Origin: Leptasterias polaris
Lineage: Eukaryota; Echinodermata; Asteroidea; Forcipulatida; Asteriidae
Assembly (NCBI GenBank): GCA_037783415.1
Contig: JAZGTN010000007.1
Location: forward strand, 1,743,501-1,807,500
Reading direction: 5' to 3'
DNA length: 64,000 nucleotides
Part shown: positions 12,301 to 26,300 of the stretch, one piece after another
How positions within the stretch are numbered: position 1 is the stretch's first letter
Layout: every line of letters starts with the position of its first letter
Position numbers and translations under genes: made by a program
The notes under the pieces: model-generated
Databases searched by the model: none
The model's input: the letters and a program-made list of their open reading frames with translations, nothing else
Told to the model about the DNA's origin: nothing

Positions 12301-15300
12301 AAGGCGAGTTAATTTCTTTTTGGTGTAGTGTCGTAAATGGTTATCAGCTATTACATGTAGTATCCTTATTTTATTTCGATTTTTGGTTGAACAAAGAAAA
12401 TTGACTAGAGCGGGATTTGAACCAACGATCTCCGGATTGACGTGCCGGCGCTCTACCAACTAAGCTTATTTTATTTCATTCCACAAAATTCAATAATTTA
12501 TCGTTGAAATGTACAAAAAATAGAAAATGTTTGTAAAGTGAAAAGAAAACACTAAAAACTATTATATAGATGTGCAGAAGGCTAGACTGAGGAGAAAAAT
12601 GACACAAGTCTGCCATTCTGGGCAACATTTCATAGAGCTGCCTAAGCAGACAATTTTACTTAGCAAGCTTCTGCTAAGCAAAAAATTAGCAGGATACCAG
12701 TCAAAGATGGTGCATATGAAATGGTAATTTGGCTGGTAACCTTATTCTGGTAAGCATAATTTTGTTGTGCTTAGCTACTTTTTGCGCTTTGAGCAGCTCT
12801 ATGAAATTGGGCCCAGTCCGGAGTTGTGACACAGAAGAGGGTCCTGTCCCAATTGGGATTCCACCCGAGACAGGATTAAATCAGAGGTGAAAGGCATAGG
12901 AGGAAAGAAACCACTGAGCCGACCTGATTCCCTGTTTTGATAAGCGGGAGTCAATATTATTACAACCGGTCACACGCCAATTCAGACACAATCACAGCAA
13001 GACCTTACCAACTGTTCTCCGCAAACAAAGACTGCTTCAAATACTCGTATTTCCCCCAAACAGTTAAAGACTTGGAACACATTACCACCAGACATCATAT
13101 CCATCATGGACAATAAGACCTTTAAAGGAGCCGTTATAACTCACCTAAGAAGCAACTAAAAACTACACCGCGCACACCCACTCTTCTCGATTGGCTCTAG
13201 TAAGAGCGTTGAGAATATTGATCCAGATCCAGAGTCAAGAGACACTTACCGGTGAAAAGTTTACAGGTGGGCGTGAAAGAGGTATCATCAATTGCGATAT
13301 CTCCAAATGGACCGTCTCCTGCAACGCCCTCTAGGATCACCTGGAAGTAATAATGGTAGATTGGTTTCTTAAAACTATTCCAAAAATTGCACTAAAAGCC
13401 CCTTCTACTCTTGGAAACAATTTACAGTGAATTGACCAACCACTTTAAACAACTCAACTGAAAAGGTTGTTAATACTTGGTTTTTGCAGCATGTTTGTTT
13501 AGCACTGTATACTGTACTTTCCCTAAAATCCTGTGAACAAAAATTGAAAGGTATATCACTTGAGTGGGATTCGAACTCGAGACCTTTGCTACCCTAGAGC
13601 AGATGTCTTACCACTAGATCACCGAGCTAGCCTGGTAGCTAGAGGCAGTTCAAATTCTATATTTTAATAGCAGGTACCGTAATGATGAAATAAATGTTGA
13701 TTTTGCATCGAGGATTAAACAAAATTGTTCTTGCCCTTACACTGATGTGTATTAAGCACTTTATACTCAGTATTTTCTCGAGTCATGTGGAAAAAAAAAG
13801 AAAAAAAGGTTTTGCCTAGCGACACAACTGTGCATTGAAGTACTGTGTATATCTATGCATTATAACACAACCACAAAAGGAAAGACAGTATAACAATATA
13901 AAGCAATAAAAGATAAAAAAAGGGAAACAACAAATATGAAGGAAAAAAGGTTTAAGTTGTAGTGAGTGTCCCCACGGTTACGTAATAAACCACCCGGGCC
14001 TGGCCGTCGCCCTTGGGCACGACCGAGCCACGAGGCAGTCGTGCTTCTGAATCCAACCTGTGTGCTTGTGTGCTCTTTGAGTCTCCCTCCACTCCCAGGT
14101 CTCGGCGACGCGGCTCAGCCCTTGGACTACTACGTCTTAGGTAATTATAGGAGTGTATCCACAACAAAGTGAAGGCAAATGGAAAATTTTCCACAAATGT
14201 TACCTTATACAGGTGCAGTTGTGAAAAGTAATCCTTGATTCTTAAAAATAACAAGGTCACACAATAATTATGCATATAACCTCTGACCCAGGCATACCTG
14301 GAATGCTGTAGTGAATGTGAATTTGACGTCGATTCTTTCCCAGTAGTCTCCGGAGTGACCCGTTCGAGTGTAGTGCGTTGTCTCCACACCGTTTCTCTCC
14401 GCCCAGGATTTCACGCGAACCGTGTTGATGTCGGAGCCGTACATGTAGAACCACAATCGAAGCTAAGAGCAGCAAAAAAAAGTACATAATGTTTGGTTTA
14501 AATTACGTAGGAAGACATTTAAATTACGTAAGACGACAAGATGATCATGGGAAATAGTCATGCAAAGTCAACAGAAGTTTTATTTATTTTTTATTTTTTA
14601 TTTATTTATTAACCAAATCCAACAGCGATCAAGTCGCCAATAACAGGATGGTATAGAGTGAAGAGAAGACAATGAAGGAAGTTTCAGTTTTAGATGTGGG
14701 AGGAAAACCCCAGAGAATTATTCCAGGGAAAACCCACGAGATCAGGCAGGGACTGAAAACCCAATCCACATAGTGCCCCAGGTGGGATTCGAACCGGGGT
14801 CCCATAGGTGGAAGGCGAGGCAAGATACCACTACACCAACCTGACCGCCCAGTTAAAGGTAGGGTCATGGTTTGGCAAGTACTCCAAAAGTTAACGACCA
14901 TAAAAACTAACTTTGTGAGAAACACTGCAGCTGCTGATAGTATAAATTATTTTGAGAAAGGATTTCTTTGATGGAGTAATATGGTTTGGGTAAGTTTTCA
15001 CCCAGAAACATTTGAATCTGAGAAAGGAAACATTGCATGAATCATTTCTCAGGTTTCTGGGGGTTGGTGTCTGTTTTCAAATGCTGCAGCCAGAGATGCG
15101 GTTGGTACCCGATGTCACCTTACTAAACGTGGATGGACAATCGTTTTAAATCCAATTTAGTAATGATTTAAATCTATTTAGAATGTTGTCTTGGTGATAA
15201 CTACCTCACAGGTTTGACCGGCTGGGACAGGCTGAAGAGGAGCGAAAGCCAAGCGAGCTCGATCATTCAAATTCGCTGAACTGGAATCAATGTAGATGTA

Positions 15301-18300
15301 ACTTCCTAGAATATCAATGACAAAAAAAGACATTTCCTTTTTGTTTTAAAAGGGCCAGAAGAGGCACAAAGAGACTGTGGGAAAGTTGGAGAGGCAACAG
15401 ATGCAAACCTCATGTAAAGAAAATTAGACTTTATCCTCATGAAAATAAATGGATAAAGACCATGTAACCTGTGACATCACATGCATAAGTAAAGCAACAG
15501 AGCCACAGAAGAATGGACTTCCTGCAGGCACAATTTGAATGAAACTCGAAGAAAGAAAATATAACAAACTTACTTTTTATTGAAATTACCCCGTAAAATT
15601 TGCATCAACTTTTGACATGAAGAAAGGGGGCATGTCTCAAGACTTGTTCAGTGGTCATTTTTACAAGTTGTATTGTTATGTTTAAGGTACAATAAATAAG
15701 TTAAAACACTTCTTATGTGATAAGTGTATAATCTTGCCTCAAAGAAATGCACAAAGTAATGGCTGTCAGTTTGGGAACATTTTTCAAGAGATGTACCGAC
15801 GTCCTGAACTGTTCTGGTTACCAACCTTGATCTGTATTGGTTGTATGATCCCTCAATGGTCCAGTACCATATCCATCATCAGTAGTGCCACTGGTCCTCG
15901 ACCACTTGAAGGCGCTGTTCTCAACCGGTGTCCAATCACAGAAGCTGGATTCGAAGTCGCAACGGGTGTATCGCGCAGCGTCACTATCTGTGAACACAAT
16001 TTATACATTATGGTTTGGTCGACAGAAAGTTAAAAGCTTAATGGGAAGGTACTCGTTTGGTAATCACTCTTACATTTAAAGGTAATAAAATTGTATTGAT
16101 TAGAAGCCTGCAGAAGCTTTTGATAGTTTAAAGCATTTTGAAAAACATTTCACTTCGAAGAAATGTGGTTATGTAAAAAGATGATTTTGGGTTGAACAAA
16201 GAAAAATTGACAAGAGCGGGATTAGTCAATTTTTCCCGCTCTAGTCAATTTTTCTTTGTTCAACCCAAAATCATTTAAAAATGTACCCAGTCAGTTTCCC
16301 TTGTGGTTTATTATTTGATATGTAAAAAGATATCAGTTTTTATGACCCAAAATTTGAATCTGAGAAACGCTTCTGTCAGCTAAATTGGTCTTAGTAGTCA
16401 TGAGAAAACAGTGAAAACCCCATTACATGTTTTAACTTTTTTTTAAACATCGGATTTTATCCTGCAGGATAAAGACTATTGTTTTACTCATTTCCTAAAC
16501 CTATATCATTTCACGCAAAACTATTTCAAGGGAAGTTTTCCACCATGCCCATCTTTAAACCATGTCTAAAGTCATGTGCAAATCTGTGAACATTAATATT
16601 TTCAATCTTACCAATGTTGTACACACCCTCTAAGATTATAATTAAGTGGCCTGTCTTAGGGCCTTGTGATTTGCAAAGTCCTACAAACAAAGTCTTTTTA
16701 AAAATTAAACAAGAAAATGACTTACTGCAGACAGTCAAGGCTTCATCAGAGAGATCTCCGCAGTCATCACTGAAGTCACAGATTCGACTCTTATCAATAC
16801 AAGCGGTGCTATCACAGCGGAATTCAGTATCTCTACATTTGCCAGGTGATGGCTCTGGAAAACCACAAAGTCAAAACGAAGTTACTTAAAACTTTACAGA
16901 CACCAGAGACATGTTTACATGTAAGCTTTGGTTATTGGTTAAGCTTGTTCGCGTGTTTGGTTTGGCCGTGGTGATGCAGCTGTGCCGACCAAACCCTAAC
17001 CAAGTTGTTGACTGGGTTAGGCTTGGTTTCAAGATGGATCTTACAAACAATAACAACAAAATCAACAGAATTTGTTTAAAAATGAAAAACCTTGAAGCAC
17101 ACAGCTCCATTTGTGCCGACAAAATTATAAAGACTAAGTTTCATTACAAGAAAATAAAATAAAGGCTGTATATTTTTAAAACGGTAACTATGAGAGATAC
17201 CTACGTCACAAACTTTTTCTTTTTATCAGAGCTCTTAGAAACTGTTTCAGTCAGTGAATTTGAAGTTAAAATCTTTTTTCTGGGCCTTTAAATTATTTTT
17301 TTTTTTTATGCAAATGTTTTTCGCTATTCCAATTAAATAACTTTTCATTTGCCATATCAGATTCTCTTCCCTGTCCCTAGTGGTTGATGGAGACTTACGT
17401 GGGATTCCACAACCAGTAAAGCTGATGTCATCAATCGCGATATCTCCCTCCACAGTGAAACTACGATATGCCTCGATGATTACCTATAACACAAAAAACC
17501 ATCAAACACTTAAGAAGTAACAATAAAGTAAACTTGCGGGTACAGACAGGTGTAAATCTCCTTTGGGAGCAGTGTTTGCTGAGAAAAGAGCCGGTGTGGT
17601 CTCAACGTTTCGAACAGTATACTCCACTCCAAGTTATTGGCTTTTTGGGGCTATCCTTGGATAATTTTGTGCAGTTTTTCTTTCTTGTGTTCTATTTTGG
17701 TTTATTTTATTTCATTTTCTTTTCCTCCTGTGGTTGTGTATTTATTTTTGCCATGTTCTTGCTGTATTTTATCTGAACAAATTCAATTAATCAATTAATC
17801 ACTCGTCTTCAGCAGAATGATGTACTGCCGATGATGCTCAGTCTTAAGCGAAGGGATCCCATAATTGTTTTAAAGGACAAACCATTGTTCAGGGTGCCAG
17901 ATATTGACAACATAGGGAGCCTGGCCGCCAACCAAGGGCTAGATATCTCAGTTGGTAGAGCGCTGGCACGTTAAACTAGAGGTCGTTGGTTCAAATCCCA
18001 CTCTAGTCAATGTTTCTTTGTTCAAACCCAAATTATTTCAAATTTACCCAGTCAGTTTCCCTTGTGGCTTATAACTTACTATTAATTGATTGATTGATAA
18101 CTTACAAAGAATGAGTCATGGATCCGACCAATAGGAGCAATGCCTTCCTTCCACCTGTCTCCTTGGTCACCAGAGATGATAAAAGGCACTAAGAAGTAGT
18201 ACGACTCAAAGAGATAAACTTGTAGTGTTCCAATTTCTTGACCTTGCATGTGAAACCAGAAACGCATCTGGCAGCTAGCGGCCGAGTTGTGGAGGGTGGG

Positions 18301-21300
18301 ACTCTCAAACTCCGCCCACCCAGAGCCGGTGTTTGCGCTTGCGGCACAGTACATGTAATACCCTGTAGATTATGTACAATACATGGTGCATTAAATAATG
18401 TGTTCTGTTTTTAACATAAATTAATTAAACTAACCCCTTCCCTTACCACAGTCAACTTTAATCGACTACACTCACACCCCTCTTCTTTACCATAGGCAAC
18501 TTTATCTGCCCAAGCTTACACACAAAAAAGCAATCAAGCCAGAGTACAAAGGCCATTAGTTTTAAAGCTCTAGTTTTGTCACCCTCCATACCCAAGCTTA
18601 CTACGGCTGGAAAGAGAAAGGTTGAATCTTTCCATTGGTGGTAAAATATACAAGGTCGCTAATGTGCAATCCTGGAAGGCCGTTTGGCATTTTGTATGGT
18701 TGTGTACAAAAATAATGTTTGGGAATCCAGATTGCACATTGGAAATTAAGATTGAGGTCTGTTTATTGAAGGCCGAATAAAAACATGTGCGAACAAAACC
18801 AGCGAAAAGTTAAAACAATGCACACACAGTGTACCAACCAGTGAACAAAAAGGCTGGCGTTGATTGGTCACTTTTTGTGCATGTGATGTCAATATTTACT
18901 ATTTCCTTGTAGTCAACACAGATCTCTTTGACTTTGTACAATATGAAAGGGAATATAACAAGCAAGAAGGAATTGATGACTTATTTTGCTTGGAAATGAA
19001 ATCTTCAGACGGAAAAAAATTAACCTTTGAACATTTATGGTGTAAGTACATTAACCTCAACATTTCTCAACTACCTCTGGAACTAACAACCCAAAGCTGC
19101 TTATATAAACCCTAAGGAATAATCATAACAAAAACCTTTGATGCCAATAAACAGGTACCCCTAAAATAGTTGGAAGTTGTAACAAACCTTTGTCTGTCAG
19201 TGTAGTGTGATCGTACGTTGGGCCAGTGTTTTCATTGGGCGTAGCGCCTCTGTACCTCACCCAATCATAGGAGCCGCTGCCATAGTTCTTCCAATTACAC
19301 TGGTCCGCTTCAAATGTACACTGGTGCCCTGATTTCAAACAAAGAAACATAAGTGTCAAGTAGTGTGAGCAAATTATGCAGAGTGAATTATTCAGAGCAA
19401 AATAAGTAATCATTACGGGAAAGCTCCATTAAAGAAAAAATGCCAGAATAATACATCCTTTTCCTCTTTACCAACTCACACACGTGTGTAAACACCGGCA
19501 ATCGTGGACCCTCCTTTGTTCAACTCTTTGTGATAGCAACCGTGGACCACAATGCTTTCCTTTGTGATAGCAACCGTGGACCTATTGTCCCTTTTGTTAT
19601 AGGTCCACGGTTTGAATGTGGATACCTACCCACACCATTAAAGGAAGAGGCTAAAATAACACATCCTTTTCATCTGGCAACTAACGCTTGTTATCTCTAT
19701 ATAATTCCTTTTCCAAACAGTGGATCCAAGTCTTATAGACCTTATGCATTGACGTCACCAAGCCGCCATCTTAGAGGTAAACTGATGATGAAACAATGGA
19801 AACGCGCTGATTTGTACGCGCGGCGCACAAGACTGGACAATGAACATCTTCCTTTTGACCTCTAGGTGAGGGCGCCCTACTCAAATGACGTCATATGCAT
19901 AAGGTCTATTGTATCATAAATAAACCAGAAGTGCTGCTGACTGCCCCAGGCAGATTAACTGCTCATCCATTAAGTTTAATGACCCAAGTAATGACAATGT
20001 AAACAGAGTCACTCACTGAACATGTTAGACTATCAAATATTTTTGCCTAACTTACCACACCGACTTACCGCACTGTGATATTCATCTTTAGAATACAGAA
20101 ATATTACAATTTTTGAATATATAAGCATAACTTACCACACTGACTTACCGCACTGTTAATAGTTATTTTTAGAATATACAAATATAATTTTTTTTGCGTG
20201 TATTAGCATAACTTACCACATTGGCTCTCATCTGTTCCATCCTTGCAGTAGTTGATGAAGTCACAAGTCTGTGAATCAGAAGCGCACATGGACGGATCGT
20301 CAGCACACTGCGTAACACACGGCGGGACAGGATCTGATGACCAAAACGAAATGGTCATTCATAAGTAAGTGCTCTAGTCAAAACCCCCAACAACATTTTG
20401 GAAGTGTTTTCATTTAGTCAAATCCTATATCAAATCAAAGCTTAGGTCATAAAGTTACCCAACTCGCTTATCATAATTAGTTAATTGACTTAGTTATAAT
20501 GACATGAACATTTATCTAGCCAATCTTGAAACAACCATATCTCAAAAAGTAGACGTCCGATCATCAACCTTTTTCACTCACATACTTGCGGGGTAATGTA
20601 GATGTGTTTGACGAACACAGACAAATTGACTAGAGCAGGACTTAATCCTGCGACCTCCGGATTAACATGCCGGCGCTCTACCAACTAAGCTATATAGCCC
20701 TTATGTTGGCAGTTCATATTTTGCCAATATCTTTAGGGCTCAACTAGGGGTAGGTAGCTCAGTTGGTAAAGTGCTGGCACGTTAATCCGGATGTCGCAGG
20801 TTCAAAGGCCTTCAACATAAGGCTGTAATGGCCACAAAGGTGAGTGCTACAAGGCGGGAAAAAAGGATTACTATGAAAGAGGAATTCAGCACAGGTAATA
20901 AATTTATTGACATATTTTTTAACAAGACAAAAGGATAGTTGCCGTTGAGAACAGATAAGCTATTTGAAAAAAGTCTTACCAGGGCATTTTCCATCAGAGA
21001 TGGCAAAATCATCCAACGCAATATCTCCTTGATGTGACGAACCAACGACGCCCGACACTATCAGCTCAAATGGATCTTTACCATTCGGCACGACATGAAC
21101 CCTGCCAAGACGCCATTGGTCACCCTTGTCCCCAGAGGCCGTGAAGATCGTCTGACTCGGCCAGATCTTAACATTGAGAGACCCAATGTCTCCACCGTAC
21201 ATGTGGTACCAGAACTCGAAGCAGTACTCGGCAGGCTGGAAAAATGCCGACAGGAGGTAGGCTGTGTCGCCCTGTTGGCGAGGGGAGGAGGTCTCGATGA

Positions 21301-23324
21301 AAACGTAGGTTCCTGAGGATGAAAATAAATAATGATAATAATAATAGTGGCTTCTTATATAGCGCTCATATCCGTCACTCAGCGACGCTCAAGGCGCTTC
21401 AACAGTCAGTATTTTTCTGCCAGGTATGTGGAGCTACGTTTTGAAGTATTAGACCTATTCCTTTACATAGCACCATGTAATGGTTTACAAGGTGCTGTGG
21501 TGCAATATGCAGCCAATCAAACCAGGAACACCGGGGCGAACCCCTTCATTTGCAAATGGGTGATATGCAATAGACCCTTCCCAGGAAATATGCGAATTAC
21601 ATTCACGCATGCGTACAGACACTATTGGTTGGCAAACGCCATAGTGATGTGCACTAAGCGGACGCACAAGCGCATCTGTGTAACGCGACCATCAGCCCCA
21701 TACAAAAAGGCGCGATGTTCCATCATTTTGCCAACCAAAGTGTTATCCCGCAAGTGCGACGTGCAATTTACATATTTCGTGGGAAGGGTCTATTGCATTT
21801 AAACATCTTGCTCAAGTGTCATGACAAGGTCTTGCACCCAAACTCTGATGACCCCAGCTACCACCTTGGATCCAATATAGATTTTTTTTCTCCAGAGTTT
21901 CACCAATCTTTAAGAAAAACTGTTATTTTGGAGATCCACTAACCGTATTCACTGCCAAATGTGTGATCGGCACTCGGCCCAGTCTGATATGACAGCGTGG
22001 CTCCCTTCTGTCTAACCCAATCAAAATTATCCAAGTTAAACTCGGCGTTCTTCCAGGTGCAAAGGTCACCGGTTTCAAAGTTGCAGCTGCCGAATGGGAA
22101 GCATGCCCCGTCCCGCAGGCGGATGTCGTCGATAGCAATATCGCCTTGCCAACTCGTTCCGCGGACTGCCTCAAAGATTATCTGTTAATCAGTTTTAACA
22201 CAAATTGATTTTCAGTCAATTTTAATTATGGGTGACTTTGAGTAGCTTTCTGTAACTTGGGTTAGGTCAATAGACCGTATCGAATATGACATTACCTTTC
22301 AATAATACCCACAACATGGCGTCTGTGAGCGTGTGCATGTTATGTGAGCGTGTGCATGTGCCATAGAAATCAAACCAGGAACGCTAAGACGCGTTTAGAC
22401 GCGCATACGGCCTGTCCTATGATATGGCCGCTTTCTATGGCACACGCACATGCTCACAGACGCCATGTTGTGGGGCATTTGAAAGGTAACGTCATATTCG
22501 ATACGGTCTATAGAGTGAGCCCCCACGAGGGTTTCTTTTTAGTTGTTTTGTTTTGGGTGTTTTTCTATACAAAAAATTCCTGCCAGCTACATATTCCCCA
22601 AGCTAACTCTCTTCAGTCTTTCAAGGGACTTTTAAAGATTCACTCGTTTGAATCTACAATGTTGTAATAAATTGCTGAATATAGTTCACTGTTTTATGTT
22701 TTGTGCTGTGCAAAGAAGGCTCCTGCACTGTGCGCTACATAAATGTCTTGTGATAATACCTTTAAAGGCACTGTACACGTTTGGTAATTACTCAAAATAA
22801 TTGTTAGCATAAAAAACAACGGAGAGCTGTTGATAGTATAAAACATTGTGAGAAACGACTCCCTCTGAAGTAACGTAGTTTTTGAGAAAGAGGTAATTTC
22901 TCACTAAAATAATAAAAGACTTCTGGCCAGAAGCCTTTTATTCCTATCTGAAAGCACACTAATTTGTACAACAAGGGTGTTTTTTCTTTCATTATTTTCT
23001 TGCAACTGCGATGACCGATTGAGTCCAAATTTTCACAGATTTGTTATTTTATGCATATGTTGGGATACACCAAGTGAGAATACTGGTCTTTGACAATTAC
23101 CAAACGTGTCCAGTGCCTTTAAATTCAGTGACTCTGGCTACCTATCATGATTACTTGAGGTGAGAGCCTTACCTGGAAGCCTGATATAGAATCAATGGTG
23201 ACCTCGGCAACATGCCACTCTTGCCAAGAGTCGTAGTCCCTGGTGAAGATCAGGTTGTATACATCGTTGGCTTTCTTGTACACATTCAACGTGCCGATGT
23301 TGTAGCCATAGTTGTAGTACCTGG

Positions 23325-23355
<31 letters not shown>

Positions 23356-26300
23356 AAAAAATTCGAATTTCAGCCCTGCCTGAGTTTGAGCTTTTGAGCA
23401 GGTCAAACATGACATTTGTTGCTTGGAAAAAAGTAGGAAAATAATGTTTGAGCAAAAGGGCTGACCTACTTGTTCTTATGGTGTATGGGTGAATATATTT
23501 TTCAGGCTATTTAATCACCATTTTCCTGATTTTTCCGAGGGCAAAAGAAAATCGGAAATCCGACTAAAGTAGGAAGAATATCATGCCTGGCAGGTCTAGG
23601 GCTCATCACACCCCGGTGACATCACACAGCAATAGATCGATCCATTAAGCCCCGCCTTCTTACGAGTTGACCAATCACAGCCGCGAAACCCGATCACCGT
23701 TAGTGCAAAGATCACCAAACAGCTCAAATGGTGATCAGATTTCGCGGTTGTGATTGGTCAATGAGAAATGGGCGTGGCTTAATGGATCGGTGTATTACTC
23801 TCTATCCCCGATGGAATTTTTACATCAATTAAATAATCTGCATTTCCGCCGTGGCTGATTACAGGAATCAAGCTGGCCTCACTAGCACACTTGGTGGTCT
23901 AGCAGTAAGGACACTGCTTTAGAATGTGAGGTGAGTGTACCATGCCGATCACACATCGGTGTTAGGATAAAACCAAAATCATAGTTAGAGTAGTAAAGTT
24001 CTTACCAGAACTGAAGACAGCGACCTGGTGTCTTGGAGTACTTCGGACTGTCCAGCCTGGTCACATCACCAGTGACCTGGGGTGAAGACATTTCAGCATA
24101 CATGTAGTGACCTGTAATAAAACAAATTGTTGTTATTATTTTTTTTTTATGAAAAATTGTCTAACATCACAAGGCTAGATGGTCACTTCAAAAGGCCTTT
24201 CTCAAACCTCGGCTTGGGCACCGGCTCCAGGCTCTGTCTGATGTACGAACCACCGCGTGCAAATACACGCTGTAGCAAAAATTTATAACAGAGCCCAAGC
24301 CAGAGACGGAGCCCAAGCCAGAGACGGAGCCCAAGCCGAGGTTTGAGAAAGGCCCAAGGTAAGGCCTACACTTGACTTGACCATGACCCAAACCCACACT
24401 CTGACAGCAACAAATATAAAGACCAACACAACAAAACAAAATCAGATATATACTGTATGTCTTTGTATTTTTACCAATATAACCCAAAACCTAAACTCAT
24501 CTTCCGCCCTGAAATTTCCCTTGATTTCAAGACTATCTGGATTGGCCATACTTTACGGAACAGTTAGAGAAGAAAGGTAAAGAGGAAGATAAAATTAAAG
24601 GTGGGAAGACAACAATAAATGAGTTTACTTTTGTTTTCCCTGACCCGCATGATTTGTCGTTGTTTTTCTTACGTTTTCTTTCCTAGTTTTTTGGTTTTGT
24701 TCCCCTCCTGCATGCTCCACCCTCACTCGCTCGCTCAATCCGTTCTGGTCCCTAGTTGTCTTTTCCCTTGGTTTTTATTATTTGTTTCTATTATTATTTT
24801 TTGTCTTAACTGTTATCTGTTTACTTTTTTGTTTACTTAATTATTGATTATCTTTGCACACTTTTTATAAATTATTTTTCTAGGGCCTACTTACCTATTT
24901 GTTTGTTTTTTATTGTTTGCTTTTTGTTTTTTGTTTGGATTACTTCTTTATTCATCTTCTTGTACTTGTTCCTTCGTAATTCTGTGTTGTTTGTCTTGGT
25001 CAAATAAATAATAATAATAATAACATCAAGGAACGGGAGGGCTTAGATCAGCGGGCAGTGGAGTTGAGGAGTAAAGTGGAAAGAGCTTGGCCTATTTTCA
25101 TAGAGCTGTTTAAAGATCAAAAACTACCTAAGCACAACAAATTTATGCTTACCAGAATAAGGTTTCCAGCTAAAACACAATTTCACATGTACCATCTGTG
25201 ACTGGTATCCTGGTTATTTTTACTCAGCAGAAATTTTCTGCTTTTAGCAGCTCTATACGATTGGGCCCTGGTTGCAAAGTCGTCTGTGGTACCTCACTGG
25301 CCATCAGCCTTATTGGAAAGGGAAATCGGTAAATTGAATGATTTACATCAAAAACTTGCAACTTACCAGCAGACGTTTGATAGGTGTGGTCATAAGATGG
25401 TCCCGTGCCGTAACTAGGGGTGTGACCCTTATGCAGTTTCCAATCAAACTGCTCCGTTTTATCTTGGGTGTATCCGCACATGCCATTTTCAAAGTCGCAT
25501 AACTCTGTTTGAAGAAACAAGAAAGAAACAAATTAAGTATGTTGAATATTTCCCCCATTTCTAAAATATAAATGAAGGCATGTTTGTCACTTCAACACAG
25601 CATGGAAGTGTAGAAAGTGTGAATTGAAACAATTTTTAATGATTTTCTTATTTTATGATGAATTTGTTTTATGATGGATAGACAGTGGCCGAGCGGTCAA
25701 GTGCACTGGACTCAAAGCTCTGGTGTTCCTGATCAGCAGAGTGTGGGGTTCGAGTCCCTGTCTAGACACTTGTGTCCTTAAGCAAGATACTTCACCACTA
25801 TTGTTTCGTCTTTATTATGGGATGTAAAGCCAATGGTCCCATGTGTCGTGTAATGCCCGTAAAAGAACCCACAACACTTGTTGTAACATCTTCTCATAAT
25901 GACAAGTGTACTGGGTTCTTTTAGGTTAAAACACAAAACACAGGGCCTATGGCTTTACATCCCATCCGAAGGACAAATCAACAATGGTTAACTATCTTCC
26001 TTAAGAACACAAGTGTCAAGACCGAGACTCCAACCCACACTCTGCTGATCAGAAACACCAAAGATTGAGTCTAGAGCTCTTGACCACTCGGCCTACTCTG
26101 GACGAGCTCAATTACCTCCTGGTGGACATATTCCAGTATGGAACTTAATGTCATCAATGGAAATATCTCCCATGTAGCTCGGTCCAGCAGTTCCTTCCAA
26201 AAGCACCTGTTGAAATGGACATGGGAAACCAACAATGCGGTTAGAACAATGAAAACCTTTAAAATGAAAGTAGTCCCTGTGGTGGTTGGCACCATTCCAA

